From Saprospiraceae bacterium (GTDB lineage: Bacteria > Bacteroidota > Bacteroidia > Chitinophagales > Saprospiraceae), in the NCBI GenBank assembly GCA_027488935.1, contig JAIYAP010000006.1, forward strand, positions 1 to 49,088: a stretch of 49,088 bases of DNA, read 5' to 3'. The notes under the pieces are model-generated. The model saw nothing but the letters and a program-made list of their open reading frames with translations. It searched no databases and was not told the origin of the DNA. Below are positions 8,108 to 14,992 of this stretch, piece by piece. The translations under genes and the position numbers were made by a program. Within the stretch, counting starts at the first letter, position 1, and every line of letters begins with the position of its first letter.

Positions 8108-9364
8108 ATGAAAAACATTCTTTTTTTCTCCATCCTCCTATTGTCATTTACAAAAAGTTTTAGCCAAACGTTTCAAAGTGCTGATTCATTAATAATCAAA
8201 GAATTAGTTCAACAAGTTAAAGCACTAAAAAACTTAACTGAATCTAATAATCAAACAGCAAGTGAATTATTGCAAGAAGTCAAAACTGTTAGTAACCTTA
8301 ATAAGAATAATAGTGAAACAGTTAAAATACTATTAAGCAGTCACGAATATGATGCTAAAACTAAATATGAAATATTAGACACGAACTTACTAAATGCTGT
8401 AGAAACATTTGATCTTTTAAGTAGCAAAACTGTAAACTTGAAATCAAGAAACATTACAAATTCATTTGAATTGTTAATTAAAGATCTAAACAACCCTCAG
8501 AGTGACGCATTAGGTTTTAAATTTAACGAGACTCTAATAAACCTTGTAACCGAACATATTCAGCCAAAAAAAAGAAACAAAGGTAAAAAAATAATTGATG
8601 CGATTGAAGGTATAACCAAAAGCCCAATCATTACAAACATTCCATCACTGACACCAGCAATAAGTATTTCAAATTCCGTAATCGGTGTTTTGAGAAGCAC
8701 GTCAATATTTGAGGACAAAATCGATAATGAAAAGATTAAAAACTTTGAAGAATCTTTAAATAAATATATACAATACTACACCGCGCTTTCAGATGCAAAT
8801 CAAGGCTTCAAGTTTAATTTAGAACATCAAAAAGAAGAACTAGATATATTGCTGCAAAATATCAATGAACAAGTAATATTTTTTGCAAAAACATTAAAGT
8901 ATCCAGTGCAGCCAAAAGGTCCAAACGAGGATGTTGGTGAGTACTTAAACAACTTATTTAAAAACTTTAATAAGAATTATATTATGAACTTATTTGCAGA
9001 GTTAGAAAAGCGGAATACTGAAGTTACAAATAATGTAAAGAAGATTAAATATGATGATATACTAAAGAATCAATATTTAAAGGATGCTAATAATAGACTT
9101 GAAGAATTTATAGTATTAACAAATCAATTTGAATTTAAATACAATGAATACTTTAATATCTTAGAGCAATATACAACTGGAGTAATTAAAGCTTTGGAAA
9201 TTGCTAAAACAAATGGTATCGCAACATCTGAGGTAGTTACAAGAAAGAAGGAAGAGTTTGAACAAAAGAAAAGAGAGTCGGTGGCAGGTATTAAGACCTC
9301 TATAAATATCGACCAATTAAAAGTCAGTAAACAAAAAATAAAATATACTGCTAGGATAATTTAA
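8108..9364 (+). CDS. Cassette 1: exported alpha-helical protein
   Basis: The 418-residue protein has a signal peptide (MKNILFFSILLLSFTKSFSQ). The rest is almost wholly predicted helix with heptad-like Leu/Ile/Asn spacing (for example residues 30-90 and 300-410), and a short Gly/Pro/Ser-Ile-rich, less charged stretch around residues 165-195 (ITNIPSLTPAISISNSVIGV) that could be a membrane-active hairpin. No lipobox, no T9SS tail. I do not recognise the family. It is AT-rich with codon use unlike the U32 gene upstream, and it is the first cargo gene of the array. A helical pore-former or an envelope tether are both possible; neither is shown by sequence. Confidence 0.6.
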   Translation: MKNILFFSILLLSFTKSFSQTFQSADSLIIKELVQQVKALKNLTESNNQTASELLQEVKTVSNLNKNNSETVKILLSSHEYDAKTKYEILDTNLLNAVETFDLLSSKTVNLKSRNITNSFELLIKDLNNPQSDALGFKFNETLINLVTEHIQPKKRNKGKKIIDAIEGITKSPIITNIPSLTPAISISNSVIGVLRSTSIFEDKIDNEKIKNFEESLNKYIQYYTALSDANQGFKFNLEHQKEELDILLQNINEQVIFFAKTLKYPVQPKGPNEDVGEYLNNLFKNFNKNYIMNLFAELEKRNTEVTNNVKKIKYDDILKNQYLKDANNRLEEFIVLTNQFEFKYNEYFNILEQYTTGVIKALEIAKTNGIATSEVVTRKKEEFEQKKRESVAGIKTSINIDQLKVSKQKIKYTARII

Positions 9365-9373
9365 ATAAAATGC

Positions 9374-9470
9374 TGCCAACATTAGGGCTTAACCGATAAC
9401 GGGGGCGGGGTAAGCACACGACCATACTCTACCCATAAGCCCATTCATTGATAATTGAGCCTTATTGAAC
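9374..9470. repeat. Folded end-repeat of cassette 1 (attC-like layout)
   Basis: It starts 10 bases after the stop codon with TGCCAAC, has GGGCTTAACC on the left and AATTGAGCC on the right as an imperfect inverted pair, and ends with ATTGAAC; 97 bp. Elements with the same order and nearly the same length follow the last gene of cassettes 2 and 3, and a longer one follows cassette 4. The nested-box layout recalls integron attC sites, but the boxes do not match the attC consensus exactly. Confidence 0.6.
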
Positions 9471-9473
9471 GAA

Positions 9474-9515
9474 GCCAGTACTACTCGCAATACCAAGCAG
9501 TAGTATTGGCTTTTT
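9474..9515 (+). terminator. Terminator hairpin of cassette 1
   Basis: GCCAGTACTACT pairs with AGTAGTATTGGC across a 13-base loop and is followed by TTTTT. The same hairpin, with compensated changes, occurs in every spacer of the array. Confidence 0.75.
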
Positions 9516-9544
9516 GTGTCTTGATAAGTCGGTTATTATGGGGT

Positions 9545-9805
9545 ATCCTGCGGGGTAAATACTCAGAACGGATTGTACCGCAAATATGCACCGACCCAAA
9601 AAACTTTACGTAAAATTAACCCGGATGCAACACTACACACTTTGCGCCATTCATTTGCCATCCATTTGCTCGAACAGGGGTAGATTTGCGGTATATTCAG
9701 GAATTGCTTGGGCATGCGAGCAGTAAAACCACTGAAATCTATACCCACATTACGAAGAAAGGGATGGGCGCATTAAAAAGTCCGTTAGATTTTTTGGATA
9801 TATAA
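9545..9805 (+). pseudogene. Decayed tyrosine recombinase 3' end, copy 1
   Basis: Translation in two or three frames gives the C-terminal catalytic part of a XerC/D-like recombinase: GKYSERIVPQI, then [16 protein letters not shown] (box II HxxR), then [20 protein letters not shown] (GH and catalytic Tyr), ending [12 protein letters not shown]-stop. A lost G after EQG and another shift break the frame. There is no start and no N-terminal domain. Three more copies follow at 11605-11855, 14543-14797 and 16819-17055. Confidence 0.85.
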
Positions 9806-9824
9806 AATGCAGGTAGTATGTTTG
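9794..9824 (+). promoter_or_regulatory. Promoter of cassette 2
   Basis: TTG at 9794-9796 (end of a T-run) and TATGTTTG at 9817-9824, 20 bases apart, match the Bacteroidota -33/-7 pattern. The -33 box lies inside the last codons of the recombinase remnant. A leader of about 130 bases, conserved between spacers, follows before the ATG at 9961. Confidence 0.7.
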
Positions 9825-9960
9825 CTTTCGGATCACCACAATGTACAGGCTATAAGGCTTTTAAATTAATTAATTGATTTATAAGAAGTATTGCGTAGGT
9901 ATTGAGTTAATGTGATGTAGTTGCGCTAGTACGGTAGTTCAGCAAAAATAGAATCAAAAT

Positions 9961-11427
9961 ATGTCTCAATCAAAAATATTCATATCCTACTCTCATAAAG
10001 ATGAGCAATACCGAGAGGAATTTGAAAAACACTTGGTAATGCTCAAAAGGAATGGACATGTTCAGACTTGGAATGATAGAAAAATATTGCCAGGTCAAAA
10101 TTGGGTCAAAGAGATTAGCAAAGAATTAGAAAGCGCTGATATTATTATTCTTTTAGTAAGTTCTGATTTTTTAGCGTCTGACTATTGTTTTGACATTGAA
10201 GTTCAGCAAGCTATGAGGCAGCATGAATTGGGGCAATCGACAGTAGTGCCAATAATATTAAGACCATGCGATTGGCATGATGCACCATTTGGAATAATTC
10301 AAGGATTGCCAAAAGATGCTAAACCGATAAAAGAATATTCAGATATTGACGGTGCGTTTTTAGAAGTTGTAAAAGGTTTGAAAAAAATAATACTAGAAAA
10401 ATCTGAAATCAAAAAAGACACGAAGGAAATTACTTTTGAACTAGTAAATTCGGATGTTACCAATTTTCCATGTGACGTTTTAGTTTTAAAATATGCACAG
10501 CACTTTTACGGTGCTGATAAATTTGTTTCAGGGCTTTTGGTAGATAAAAAAGATATTAGTATTTCCGAAATCCAACCCGATATAGGGCAATACAGAATAA
10601 TAGAATCAGCAGGGCACATGGAATGTAGACATGTCATGTTTCTTGGAGTACCTGAATTGTGGACGTTTCGTTATGCAGAAATAAGTGATTTTGCAAAAAA
10701 TGCCTTGATTAAAATAAAGAAATCATTAGGCTCTGCACACTCAGTTGCTTTTACAATCCATGGCGTTGGATACGGTTTAGATGAAGTAGAAGCCTTTCAA
10801 TCCCAACTTAGAGGGATAAAAAATGCATTGGACGAAGGATTTATAAGTGATAAACTTGAAAAAATATTCATCATTGAAAAGGACAAAGACCAATTTGAAA
10901 GATTAAAAAAGTACGCAAATGAACTTCTTTGCAATTTTAATTTTTCTTCTAAAACTTCTACTGAATGGACATATATTTTTTCAACCACAACAGTAAGCAA
11001 TAAAGCAGAAATAAACAATAAGTCTTTGGTACTTGAAAATAAAATAGAAGAGAAACCATTTGTGTTTGTCGCTATGCCTTTTAAAAAAGAGTTTGATGAT
11101 GTCTTTTATTTTGGGATACAAGGTGCAGTTCACGAAAACGGTTTACTGTGTGAAAGAATTGATCAAGATTCATCTACAGGTGATATATTGGCAAGGACAT
11201 TAAGTAAAATTGAGCAAGCAAAATTTGTCATTGCAGAATTGAGTGGAGCAAATCCTAACGTATATTTGGAGGTTGGATATGCATTGGGCAAAGGCAAAGC
11301 AACTGTTTTACTGACAAAAAATATAAAGGATTTACAGTTTGACCTAAGAGGATATAACTGTATATCCTACGAGAGAATTATTGACCTTAAAGAAAAATTA
11401 AGTAAGGAATTAAGTAGTCTAAAATAA
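9961..11427 (+). CDS. Cassette 2: TIR / macro-like / deoxyribosyltransferase-like fusion
   Basis: The 488-residue protein has three parts. Residues 1-145 are a TIR domain: KIFISYSHKDEQYREEFEKHL, the DRKILPGQNWV loop, then DIIILLVSSDFLASDYC with acidic residues after it. Residues about 155-325 (ITFELVNSDVTNFPCDVLVL, HVMFLGVPE, SVAFTIHGVGYGLDEVEAFQSQLRG) resemble a macro / leucyl-aminopeptidase-N fold, which binds ADP-ribose-type ligands in other proteins. Residues about 365-488 (FVFVAMPFKKEFDDVF, LSKIEQAKFVIAELSGANP, NVYLEVGYALG) are a nucleoside 2-deoxyribosyltransferase-like domain. All three folds deal with NAD or nucleosides, so a role in abortive antiviral NAD/nucleotide signalling is a fair inference. 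It is the only gene of its cassette and is AT-rich like its neighbours. Confidence 0.8.
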   Translation: MSQSKIFISYSHKDEQYREEFEKHLVMLKRNGHVQTWNDRKILPGQNWVKEISKELESADIIILLVSSDFLASDYCFDIEVQQAMRQHELGQSTVVPIILRPCDWHDAPFGIIQGLPKDAKPIKEYSDIDGAFLEVVKGLKKIILEKSEIKKDTKEITFELVNSDVTNFPCDVLVLKYAQHFYGADKFVSGLLVDKKDISISEIQPDIGQYRIIESAGHMECRHVMFLGVPELWTFRYAEISDFAKNALIKIKKSLGSAHSVAFTIHGVGYGLDEVEAFQSQLRGIKNALDEGFISDKLEKIFIIEKDKDQFERLKKYANELLCNFNFSSKTSTEWTYIFSTTTVSNKAEINNKSLVLENKIEEKPFVFVAMPFKKEFDDVFYFGIQGAVHENGLLCERIDQDSSTGDILARTLSKIEQAKFVIAELSGANPNVYLEVGYALGKGKATVLLTKNIKDLQFDLRGYNCISYERIIDLKEKLSKELSSLK

Positions 11428-11432
11428 AAATC

Positions 11433-11530
11433 GCCGAACTCTTATGGATTAACCGCTTCAATGGATTCATAGCCGCCCAAACCATCCCTTACACACAAAG
11501 CCCCCCGTCGTCAGTTGAGCCTTGTTAAAC
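11433..11530. repeat. Folded end-repeat of cassette 2 (attC-like layout)
   Basis: 98 bp, beginning with GCCGAAC five bases after the stop codon, with GATTAACCGC and CAGTTGAGCC as the inner imperfect pair, and ending GTTAAAC. The central part differs from the other copies while the ends are kept. Confidence 0.55.
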
Positions 11531-11533
11531 AAA

Positions 11534-11575
11534 GCCGGCTTTACTTGCAAAAGCCAAGAAGTAATACCGGCTTTG
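11534..11575 (+). terminator. Terminator hairpin of cassette 2
   Basis: GCCGGCTTTACTT pairs imperfectly with AAGTAATACCGGC and is followed by TTTG. It is the second copy of the array's terminator hairpin. Confidence 0.65.
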
Positions 11576-11604
11576 TTCGTCTTGAAAAGTCAGTTACCCT
11601 GGGC

Positions 11605-11855
11605 TGCAAATTCTCCGAACGAAGAGGACAGAAATATGCATCCCTGCAAAAACTTTAAGTAAAATTAACCCAAATACAACGTTACACACTTTGCACCATT
11701 CATTTGCCACCCATTTGCTCGAACAAGGAGTAGATTTTCGGTATATTCAGGAATTGCTTGGGCATGCGAGCCGTAAAACCACTGAAATTTACACCCACAT
11801 TACGAAGAAAGGAATGGGTGCATTAAAAAGTCCGCTTGACTTTTTGGATATATAA
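11605..11855 (+). pseudogene. Decayed tyrosine recombinase 3' end, copy 2
   Basis: The distal part is open from KTLSKINP through [36 protein letters not shown] to FLDI-stop. The box II Arg is changed (LHH instead of LRH), and a frameshift separates the upstream [10 protein letters not shown] piece. It cannot encode an active recombinase. Confidence 0.85.
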
Positions 11856-11874
11856 AATGCAAGTAGTATGTTTG
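11844..11874 (+). promoter_or_regulatory. Promoter of cassette 3 (GTPase operon)
   Basis: TTG at 11844-11846 and TATGTTTG at 11867-11874 with a 20-base spacer, identical in position to the promoter of cassette 2. A conserved leader (CATTACCGCAACTGACCG, GGGCTTTTAAATTAA, TGATTGATTTATAAGGGG) runs to about 12000, before the ATG at 12035. Confidence 0.7.
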
Positions 11875-12034
11875 CTTTCGCATTACCGCAACTGACCGAA
11901 GGTAGGGCTTTTAAATTAAATGATTGATTTATAAGGGGTATTACTGCGTAGGTATTGGATATACACGCAATGGAGTTGTGGTAGTATGGTAGTTGAGCAA
12001 CAATTACAAAATAAAATATAAAAAATAAATAAAA

Positions 12035-13039
12035 ATGGAAAAATCGAGTTTTGAAAATTCTGCCGATAACCAAGAAAGAGCAAAAGGCTTTTTGGACACA
12101 TTCCTCGAAAAAATTGGGAAGGCCAAAAGCGACAGATTTTCCTTTTTGCTAATAGGGCGTACTGGTGTGGGAAAGTCAAGCACAGTTAACGCTTTAATGG
12201 GTAAAGAAGTGGCTAAAACCAATCCTTCTGATCCAGAAACAATGGAAATAACAGTTTATGAAACCGAGTCCTTTGGGGTTAAATTCAATGTGATTGATAC
12301 ACCTGGACTTTGTGATGAATTAGACGAGGTAGGCAATGACGAAATGTATATAAATAGAATGATAAATGAAATAAAGGGGTTTGATTCCATGTGGTTTGTT
12401 GCGTTTTTAGCCGAGACAAGAGTAACATCTGAGGAAAAGAAAGCAATAAAGCTAATTAGCGAGGCATTTTCACCTGCGGTGTGGGAACGTGGAGTAATAA
12501 TTTTTACAAACTCTCGTCAAGTTCCTGTCGATGAATATTTTGAGAAATTAGAAACTAGAACTAGAAAAATAAGAGAAGAGATTGAAAAATATACTGGTAA
12601 AGATATTTCAGAAAAAATACCATCAGTTGCAATTGAAACGAAAAGAAAGCCTTTACCTGAGGGAAAGGAAGGTTTAGGAGAGTTGTATAAAAACCCCGAC
12701 GGTCAAGAATGGCTAGGAGAGTTATATACAACTGTCTTAGAAAGAATTTCAGACAAAGGGGCATTGCCGTTCTTTATGGCAACAGCCAAAAGGATAGAAA
12801 AAGAAAAAAAAGTAAAAGGCAATTCTGTAGTTATTGAGGCAGTTCCAGTGTATGAAGAACCAAAAATCACCTTATCAGCAGACCAAAAAAAGCGAGTTCA
12901 GAAAAAGATTAACGCATCAATTATTCCTGGGCTCGCAACAGCAGGTGCAGGAATAGGATTAGCATTTGGCCCAGTCGGAGCCGCTGTTGGAGGAGTAGTT
13001 GGAGCTGCTGTTGGATTAGTTGCTTGGCTTTGGGATTAA
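12035..13039 (+). CDS. Cassette 3: AIG1/Toc34-like GTPase with C-terminal glycine-zipper segment
   Basis: The 334-residue protein has a P-loop GRTGVGKS at residues 41-48, a switch-I Thr region (SDPETMEITVY), and DTPG at 88-91. The RVTSEEKKAIKLISEAF stretch after that is characteristic of the AIG1/GIMAP/Toc34 branch of GTPases; the G4 position reads FTNSRQ rather than NKxD, also as in that branch. The last 42 residues (from SIIPGLATAGAGIGLAFG) are an uncharged Gly/Ala zipper, likely a membrane-inserting hairpin. GIMAP-like GTPases act in immunity in animals and plants, and bacterial relatives occur in conflict systems. It is the first gene of a tight four-gene operon; the next gene starts two bases after its stop. 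Confidence 0.85.
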   Translation: MEKSSFENSADNQERAKGFLDTFLEKIGKAKSDRFSFLLIGRTGVGKSSTVNALMGKEVAKTNPSDPETMEITVYETESFGVKFNVIDTPGLCDELDEVGNDEMYINRMINEIKGFDSMWFVAFLAETRVTSEEKKAIKLISEAFSPAVWERGVIIFTNSRQVPVDEYFEKLETRTRKIREEIEKYTGKDISEKIPSVAIETKRKPLPEGKEGLGELYKNPDGQEWLGELYTTVLERISDKGALPFFMATAKRIEKEKKVKGNSVVIEAVPVYEEPKITLSADQKKRVQKKINASIIPGLATAGAGIGLAFGPVGAAVGGVVGAAVGLVAWLWD

Positions 13040-13041
13040 TT

Positions 13042-13605
13042 ATGAAAAATTTTTTAATTTTAGGAAAAACAGGAGTTGGAAAATCAAGTTTCATAAACTC
13101 TATTTTTGGCCATGCGATTGCTGAGACTGCATCAGATGAGGCTTGCACCAAAATAGTAAGTCATTATGCGCTTACCATAGATTATGGTGAAATTTGTTTG
13201 ATAGATACTCCTGGATTAGCCGAAGATGGCCCAGAGTTGGATTTGCATTATCTGAATATGGTGAAACAGTCAATCAACGAAAAAGAAATTTTCATGAGCG
13301 TTTTTGTAACCCCTCTTCATGATACTAGGTTTAGACCGTCTGAAAAATTCGCAATAAAATCTATTACTTCGGTTTTAGGGCAGCACATATGGAAGACATC
13401 ATGGCTTGTGTTTACATTCGCTGGTTTGGTTGAAAAAGACAGATTACAGGAGGTTTGTACTTCAAAAATAAACTATTTTAATTCATATTTAATTGATTTA
13501 TTAGGCTCTGAATTTCCGGGGTTTAAAAAAATAATTCTAATAGATAATAAAATTTCAAATTGGACTGACGATGGAACACCAATTCAAGAATTTTTCAAAC
13601 AATGA
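13042..13605 (+). CDS. Cassette 3: second, short AIG1-like GTPase
   Basis: The protein has 187 residues from the ATG at 13042, which I prefer over an upstream start because it sits two bases past the previous stop and the P-loop (GKTGVGKSS, residues 8-16) follows at the normal distance. DTPG is at 55-58. The RFRPSEKFAIKSITSVLG stretch parallels the AIG1-type helix of the first GTPase, but the protein has no C-terminal membrane segment. Dynamin-like and septin-like immune GTPases often act as pairs, one membrane-bound and one soluble; pairing here is an inference from adjacency and similarity. The stop codon lies 17 bases before the next start. Confidence 0.8.
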   Translation: MKNFLILGKTGVGKSSFINSIFGHAIAETASDEACTKIVSHYALTIDYGEICLIDTPGLAEDGPELDLHYLNMVKQSINEKEIFMSVFVTPLHDTRFRPSEKFAIKSITSVLGQHIWKTSWLVFTFAGLVEKDRLQEVCTSKINYFNSYLIDLLGSEFPGFKKIILIDNKISNWTDDGTPIQEFFKQ

Positions 13606-13622
13606 AAAAATAGTTGAACAAA

Positions 13623-14114
13623 ATGGCAACCGAAAAACAGTTTGAGCACTTTAAATACCTTTATGCCCAAGAAGAGGAACGGTATAAAGAATTAATTTCT
13701 CGAGCCAATATCTACATGGCAATTGTCACCTTTTATTTGGGATTTTTCGCATCCAATTTTTTACCAACGACAAAGTCAAGTTTTCCGATTGCAATGTTCG
13801 ATATAGTAAAACTGTCATTACTTCTTTTCGGTTTCCTTACATTTGTTTCAGCGTTTGTTTTTATCATTATGTCAATAAATATATATAAGCATCAAGTGCT
13901 TGCAGACCCAAAAGAAATAATTGAAAGCTACGGAGAAAAAGTACCAAAAGATGAAGAGTTTTTTGATGATCGAATTATTGAATTCGCAGCCTCAACAATA
14001 AAAAACAGGGATATTAATAACAGCAGAGCAATAAAACTAAAACGTGCAGCAATCCTAATGCTGATGGGGGTGATCCTTCATGTAGTTTTATTGTTTTTTA
14101 AAATCTCATCATAA
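13623..14114 (+). CDS. Cassette 3: three-helix membrane protein (SLATT/Pycsar-effector-like)
   Basis: The protein has 163 residues from the ATG at 13623 (a TTG nine bases upstream is possible but less likely). An amphipathic N-terminal helix (FEHFKYLYAQEEERYKEL) leads into membrane segments at about residues 30-48 and 61-87, then a soluble stretch of about 55 residues and a third segment at about 143-160. This layout resembles SLATT and Pycsar-effector (DUF5706-like) membrane proteins that permeabilise the membrane in antiphage systems, though I cannot prove family membership by reading. Its place directly behind two GTPases suggests that it is the effector of the operon. Confidence 0.65.
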   Translation: MATEKQFEHFKYLYAQEEERYKELISRANIYMAIVTFYLGFFASNFLPTTKSSFPIAMFDIVKLSLLLFGFLTFVSAFVFIIMSINIYKHQVLADPKEIIESYGEKVPKDEEFFDDRIIEFAASTIKNRDINNSRAIKLKRAAILMLMGVILHVVLLFFKISS

Positions 14115-14116
14115 TA

Positions 14117-14344
14117 ATGGCAAAGGATCAAGAAAAAAAAACGCCAACCGCTGAAAAAATGGAGGGCAATGGCACATCAGCTAAAGAATCTTACGGTTTA
14201 ACAATGGCAGAAAAACTTCTCAATGCTTTGGGGAAAGTTTTGCCATCGGCTTGGAGAAACATGCCTGATGAAAATGCGGGAAAACCAGAGAAGTCATCAA
14301 CGTTTCCTTGGGACAACTGGAACAAGCCTGGAGGAGTAATTTGA
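14117..14344 (+). CDS. Cassette 3: small protein of unknown function
   Basis: This 75-residue protein starts two bases after the membrane protein gene ends, so it is translationally coupled and probably real. The N-terminal 25 residues are charged and low in complexity (KDQEKKTPTAEKMEG), followed by a short amphipathic helix (GLTMAEKLLNALGKVLPSAW) and a Pro/Trp-rich end (STFPWDNWNKPGG). No family is recognised. A regulator or adaptor of the GTPase pair would fit the context. It is the last gene of cassette 3; the end-repeat follows 28 bases later. Confidence 0.6.
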   Translation: MAKDQEKKTPTAEKMEGNGTSAKESYGLTMAEKLLNALGKVLPSAWRNMPDENAGKPEKSSTFPWDNWNKPGGVI

Positions 14345-14372
14345 GAATTCAAGATTTGTAAAGTAAAAAAGT

Positions 14373-14468
14373 TGCTAACTCTTAAGGCTTAGCCACCACC
14401 GGGGGATGCGCAGCCGCATACCCCCCTAACCTCAGAGCCCCCCCATTGGTGGTTAAGCCATGTTAAAC
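14373..14468. repeat. Folded end-repeat of cassette 3 (attC-like layout)
   Basis: 96 bp with the clearest structure of the four. TGCTAAC begins it and GTTAAAC ends it. GGCTTAGCCACCA pairs with TGGTGGTTAAGCC, and inside this CGGGGGATGCG pairs with CGCATACCCCCC. The nested hairpin would form on single-stranded DNA or RNA. Confidence 0.65.
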
Positions 14469-14471
14469 AAA

Positions 14472-14509
14472 GCCGGTACTATTGCTGCCAAGCAGTAGTA
14501 CCGGCTTTT
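14472..14509 (+). terminator. Terminator hairpin of cassette 3
   Basis: GCCGGTACTATTGC pairs with GCAGTAGTACCGGC over a 6-base loop and is followed by TTTT. Confidence 0.75.
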
Positions 14510-14542
14510 CGTCTTGGTCGGTAAGATATGATAGGTTTCTTG

Positions 14543-14797
14543 TGCGGAAAATATTCCAAACGAAGCGTACAGCAAATATTCACCGCCACAAAAACTTTAA
14601 GTAAAATTAACCTGGATGCAACGGTACACACTTTGCACCATTCATTTGCAACCCATTTGCTCGAACATGGGGTCGATTTGCGGTATATTTAGGAATTGTT
14701 AGGGCATGCGAAAAGCAAGACAACAGAAATTTATACGCACATTATTAAAAAAGGAATGGGCGCATTGAAAAGTCCGTTAGATTTTTTGGATATATAA
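14543..14797 (+). pseudogene. Decayed tyrosine recombinase 3' end, copy 3
   Basis: This is the best preserved copy: one frame runs from CGKYSKRSVQQIFTAT through [16 protein letters not shown], a single in-frame stop (DLRYI-stop-ELLGHA), KTTEIYTHI and FLDI-stop, 85 codons in all. The box II Arg is again replaced by His. It defines what the tail encoded: the last third of a recombinase catalytic domain. Confidence 0.88.
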
Positions 14798-14816
14798 AAT
14801 GCAAGTAGTATGTTTG
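14786..14816 (+). promoter_or_regulatory. Promoter of cassette 4
   Basis: TTG at 14786-14788 and TATGTTTG at 14809-14816, 20 bases apart, followed by the conserved leader (ATTACTGCAACTGACCGAAG, TAGGGCTTTTAAATTAAG) up to about 14938. Confidence 0.7.
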
Positions 14817-14992
14817 CTTTAGCATTACTGCAACTGACCGAAGATAGGGCTTTTAAATTAAGTGATTGATTTATAAGGGGGTATTACTGCGGAGGTATTG
14901 GATATACATGCAATGGAGTTGCTGTAGTAAGGTAGTTATGCTCCACTAATAAAAAGGAATTGTGATTCAAATTGAGACCAAGAAATAGAAAT

